A DNA stretch of 64,000 nucleotides. Source: Amycolatopsis sp. WAC 01376 (lineage in GTDB: Bacteria; Actinomycetota; Actinomycetes; Mycobacteriales; Pseudonocardiaceae). A model generated the notes under the pieces. It did not search any database. It was not told where the DNA came from and saw only the letters and a list, made by a program, of their open reading frames with translations. Below are positions 61,965 to 64,000 of the stretch, in pieces. The stretch's first letter is position 1. Every line of letters begins with the position of its first letter. Location: contig NZ_QHKL01000002.1 in assembly GCF_003947415.1 (NCBI RefSeq), positions 1,488,001 through 1,552,000 of the forward strand, read 5' to 3'. A program made the translations under genes and the position numbers.

Positions 61965-62334
61965 CGCAAGACTCCATCTTTGTCGACCGTGTCCAGAGGT
62001 CATAGCTCGACAGCTATGTCCGGACACGTTGTCGACGTGTACCGCCGTCGCGTTACAGGAAACCGAAAACGGTGCGGCGGAATACCCATCCGCGGAATCC
62101 GGAAATCAGCTGAAGTTCTGTCAAAGTCGATGCGGCTTGAGGCAGCCTGAACAGTGGCTTGGGGGCCGATTGGGAGGGGTATCGGCCGCTGATGCCACCC
62201 GTACAGCCCAATCTCGGTGACGGTCCGGCTACGCCGCTCCTGCGGACGTAACGCTGTGCAACAACCATGCGACCTGTAGACCATCGTGGTCGAGAGTCCG
62301 GAGTAACGGGAGCCTGCAAGGACGGAGAACGGCC
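61965..62334. other. 370-nt divergent region between the SIR2 gene and the two-TM protein gene
   Basis: No gene. The outstanding element is a nested dyad at 61981-62036. The rest carries the promoters of both flanking genes, which I could not place. Confidence 0.45.
61981..62036. promoter_or_regulatory. Nested inverted repeat upstream of the SIR2 gene
   Basis: Inner CATAGCT-CGAC-AGCTATG (62001-62018, 7-bp perfect arms) is enclosed by GTCGACCGTGTCC (61982-61994) and GGACACGTTGTCGAC (62021-62035), complementary except for a 2-nt insertion. It begins 17 nt upstream of the SIR2 start, so it could be an operator or a transcript hairpin controlling expression. Confidence 0.5.
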
Positions 62335-62793
62335 ATGACTGACGTCGGCACCAAGGTACGCGCGTGGTTCACAGCCATCCTGTTGACCATCATGACGGGA
62401 TGGCTGGTCGTGGTCGGCTTCACGCTCGACATTCCCATAACCAAGGCCGCCGATGGATCGGTACTCGACGTGTTCGAGCGTTCCAAGGATGTCCTGTTGG
62501 TGGTCACGCCGTTGCTGACCACTGCGCTCGGGTACTGGTTCGGCTCCGCCGGCAGGCACGAAGCTCAGGACGCTGCCAGTGCGGCTCGCACCGAGGCGGC
62601 CGTGGCACGCCAACAACTCGCCGGCGTCCTCGACAGTTCTTCGGAACCTGGCCTGCTGGGATTGGCCAGGCAGGCCAATCCCCAAGCTTTCGCGGTCACG
62701 ACGCCGGTCGAACAGGCAGCTCCGACCACGGCGCCTGACACTGGCGACCAGCCCCCGGTTTCGCCTCCGAGTCCCGGAAGCAAGACGACGTGA
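62335..62793 (+). CDS. Two-TM membrane protein, unknown function
   Basis: 152 aa. TM1 about 10-31 (AWFTAILLTIMTGWLVVVGF), a short loop, TM2 about 51-70 (DVLLVVTPLLTTALGYWFGS), an Ala-rich helical stretch (AQDAASAARTEAAVARQQL) and a Pro/Thr/Ser tail. The TM pair ending GYWFGS before a charged coiled helix is often seen in phage-encoded or conflict-associated membrane proteins. ATG 62335 with GGAG about 8 nt upstream. Divergent from the SIR2 gene, so not in its operon. Function unknown. Confidence 0.65.
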   Translation: MTDVGTKVRAWFTAILLTIMTGWLVVVGFTLDIPITKAADGSVLDVFERSKDVLLVVTPLLTTALGYWFGSAGRHEAQDAASAARTEAAVARQQLAGVLDSSSEPGLLGLARQANPQAFAVTTPVEQAAPTTAPDTGDQPPVSPPSPGSKTT

Positions 62794-62983
62794 GGTCGAG
62801 GATGCTGTCGTCCGGCTCGGCGGGGGTGACTCGCGGTCATGGGGTGCGTCGAGGCTGCCGCGCTCGGTTGGCTGGAGGAAGGGCGTCGTGCGTACCTGCT
62901 GGGCACGATCTTCTTCCCGGCCACGAAACCTTCGCCTGGCGCCCCTTCGTAGAAACAAGGCGACAGCCGAGCCCGCGCGCGGC

Positions 62984-62989
62984 TACCTT
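62984..62989 (+). promoter_or_regulatory. -10 element TACCTT, leaderless promoter of the terminal GNAT gene
   Basis: TACCTT ends 7 nt before ATG 62997, as in the paralogue at 12151. GCGACA 18 nt upstream (62960-62965) is a weak -35. Confidence 0.55.
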
Positions 62990-62996
62990 CAGCCGC

Positions 62997-63965
62997 ATGC
63001 AAGACCTGACGTGGCGGCCCCTCGCCCGCGAGGATGCCAAGGCGTCGGCCGATCTCCTCAATGCCATGGAGACCGCCGACGAGATCGGCGAGAACTACAC
63101 GGCGGAGGACACTCTCCAGGAGTTGATCGATCCGTACGCGGATCTGGAGCGAGCGAGTCTTGCGGCCTTCGACGGCGACGTGATGGTCGGGTACATGAAG
63201 ATCCGTTTCAAGCCGTCCGCGGACGAGAGCCATCGTGTCTTCCTCGATGGTGGGGTTCATCCCGGGTATCGCCGCCGGGGCATCGGCGGTGCGCTCGTCG
63301 ACGCGGGAGTGGCGGCGGCCAAGGCTGTGCACGCGTCGCATCACCCGAACTCGAAGCTCCTGGTGGACGTCAACCGTCCCGAGCGTATCGCTGGCCTGGC
63401 TGAGCTTGTCCGGTCCCGGGGATTCCTTCCCGTGCGCTACTTCCAGCGGATGGAGCACGTATTCGACTCGGTTGCCGGTCCGGCGATCCCTGACGGGCTC
63501 TCGGTCGAGCCGTGGTCGGAGCGGAACGACGAAGAGTTCCGCGAGGTCCGGAACGAGGCGTACCGGGACTACTGGGGTGCGGCGCCGATGCCCGCTGACC
63601 TCTGGCGGAACAAGATCACCAACCAGACCTTCCAGCCGGAGACGAGCTTCTTGCTCCGCGACGACGCGACGGGTGCCGCGGTGGGGATGCTGGTGACCTT
63701 GTGGTGGGAGGCTGACACGGAGGCCACCGGTGTCCGCGACGCGCACTTCATGGTCGTCGGGACGCTCCGGGAGTACCGGCGTCGAGGTGTTGCCGGCGCG
63801 TTGATAGGGCACGCGTTGCGGGCCGCCGCCGATCAGGGATACGACCGTGCGAGTTTGAACGTGGACTCGGCGGATCCCGCGGGGGCGTTCGGGGTCTTCG
63901 AGAAAGCGGGCTTCGTGCCGGCGATGCGGTACGTGCGATGGGCGCTCGAGGTCCGTCGCAAGTAG
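62997..63965 (+). CDS. Two-domain GNAT N-acetyltransferase
   Basis: 322 aa, same length and architecture as the gene at 12151. N-domain acetyl-CoA loop PGYRRRGIGGALVDAGVAAA is intact here (degenerate in the paralogue); C-domain loop EYRRRGVAGALIGHALRAA and closing NVDSADPAGAFGVFEKAGF. Similar to MshD-type two-domain acetyltransferases, substrate unknown. ATG 62997 preferred over the longer frame because of the TACCTT box 7 nt upstream. GC-rich host-like composition, marking the right-hand end of the AT-richer island. Confidence 0.87.
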   Translation: MQDLTWRPLAREDAKASADLLNAMETADEIGENYTAEDTLQELIDPYADLERASLAAFDGDVMVGYMKIRFKPSADESHRVFLDGGVHPGYRRRGIGGALVDAGVAAAKAVHASHHPNSKLLVDVNRPERIAGLAELVRSRGFLPVRYFQRMEHVFDSVAGPAIPDGLSVEPWSERNDEEFREVRNEAYRDYWGAAPMPADLWRNKITNQTFQPETSFLLRDDATGAAVGMLVTLWWEADTEATGVRDAHFMVVGTLREYRRRGVAGALIGHALRAAADQGYDRASLNVDSADPAGAFGVFEKAGFVPAMRYVRWALEVRRK

Positions 63966-64000
63966 GTGACCAATTGCGGGGGAAGACACGCGAAGGCCCT

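Overview
The window is high-GC chromosomal DNA of an actinomycete, most likely a member of the Pseudonocardiaceae close to Amycolatopsis. The case rests on heavy GTG/TTG start usage, a type II fatty-acid cluster in the order fabD-fabH-acpP-fabF with a PucR-type FasR-like regulator upstream, the aceE / DUF3052 / ahpE neighbourhood also known from mycobacteria, an Lsr2-type nucleoid protein, DUF3145, a CtpE-type P-ATPase, and many leaderless promoters with TANNNT 6-7 nt before the start codon. Genus is inference; no rRNA is present.

Layout. 1-5.2 kb: truncated DEAD-box helicase, RIO1-type kinase, small protein, and a large LuxR/LAL regulator. 5.4-13 kb: two tandem secreted subtilases, a CrtI/PYROXD2-like oxidoreductase, a secreted trypsin-like protease, YaaA and a two-domain GNAT. 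13-24.6 kb: APH-like protein, 2-hydroxyacid dehydrogenase, VOC protein, proS, an MprF-like lysyltransferase, three related single-pass membrane proteins with an exported GWQ...YDVPP..W domain, HAD hydrolase and an ABC-2-like membrane protein. 24.5-32 kb: YjbQ, DUF3626, XRE-cupin regulator with divergent PAT-like GNAT, NarL-type two-component system, and a desaturase / ferredoxin-reductase operon with divergent TetR regulator. 32-42 kb: a repeat-rich gap, the pnt transhydrogenase operon coupled to a lipoate-ligase-like gene, an Lsr2 N-domain fused to a histone-H1-like tail, a disulfide oxidoreductase, a MITE-like element, and a third subtilase. 42-59.5 kb: DUF3145, ctpE, the FAS-II cluster, DinB protein, FasR-like regulator, TM_helix/MscS-like protein, PnuC, FMN lactate dehydrogenase, aceE, DUF3052, ahpE and tRNA-Val(TAC). 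59.5-62.8 kb: a short AT-richer island directly after the tRNA, carrying a SIR2 protein with a GAF-like C-terminal region, a two-TM protein and a 66-aa ORF. The window ends with a second 322-aa GNAT related to the one near 12 kb.

Functional threads: membrane lipid supply and editing (FAS-II, FasR-like, desaturase/reductase with DesT-like operator, MprF-like), central metabolism and redox (AceE, transhydrogenase, AhpE, LldD-like), extracellular proteolysis (three subtilases and one trypsin-like enzyme), and a candidate defence locus at a tRNA. A second layer is a family of long, often perfect intergenic palindromes with arm cores of the type GAAnGGnCCnTTC, found at nearly every convergent gene junction and probably acting as bidirectional terminators, plus two MITE-like structures (38816-38982 and 32306-32722).
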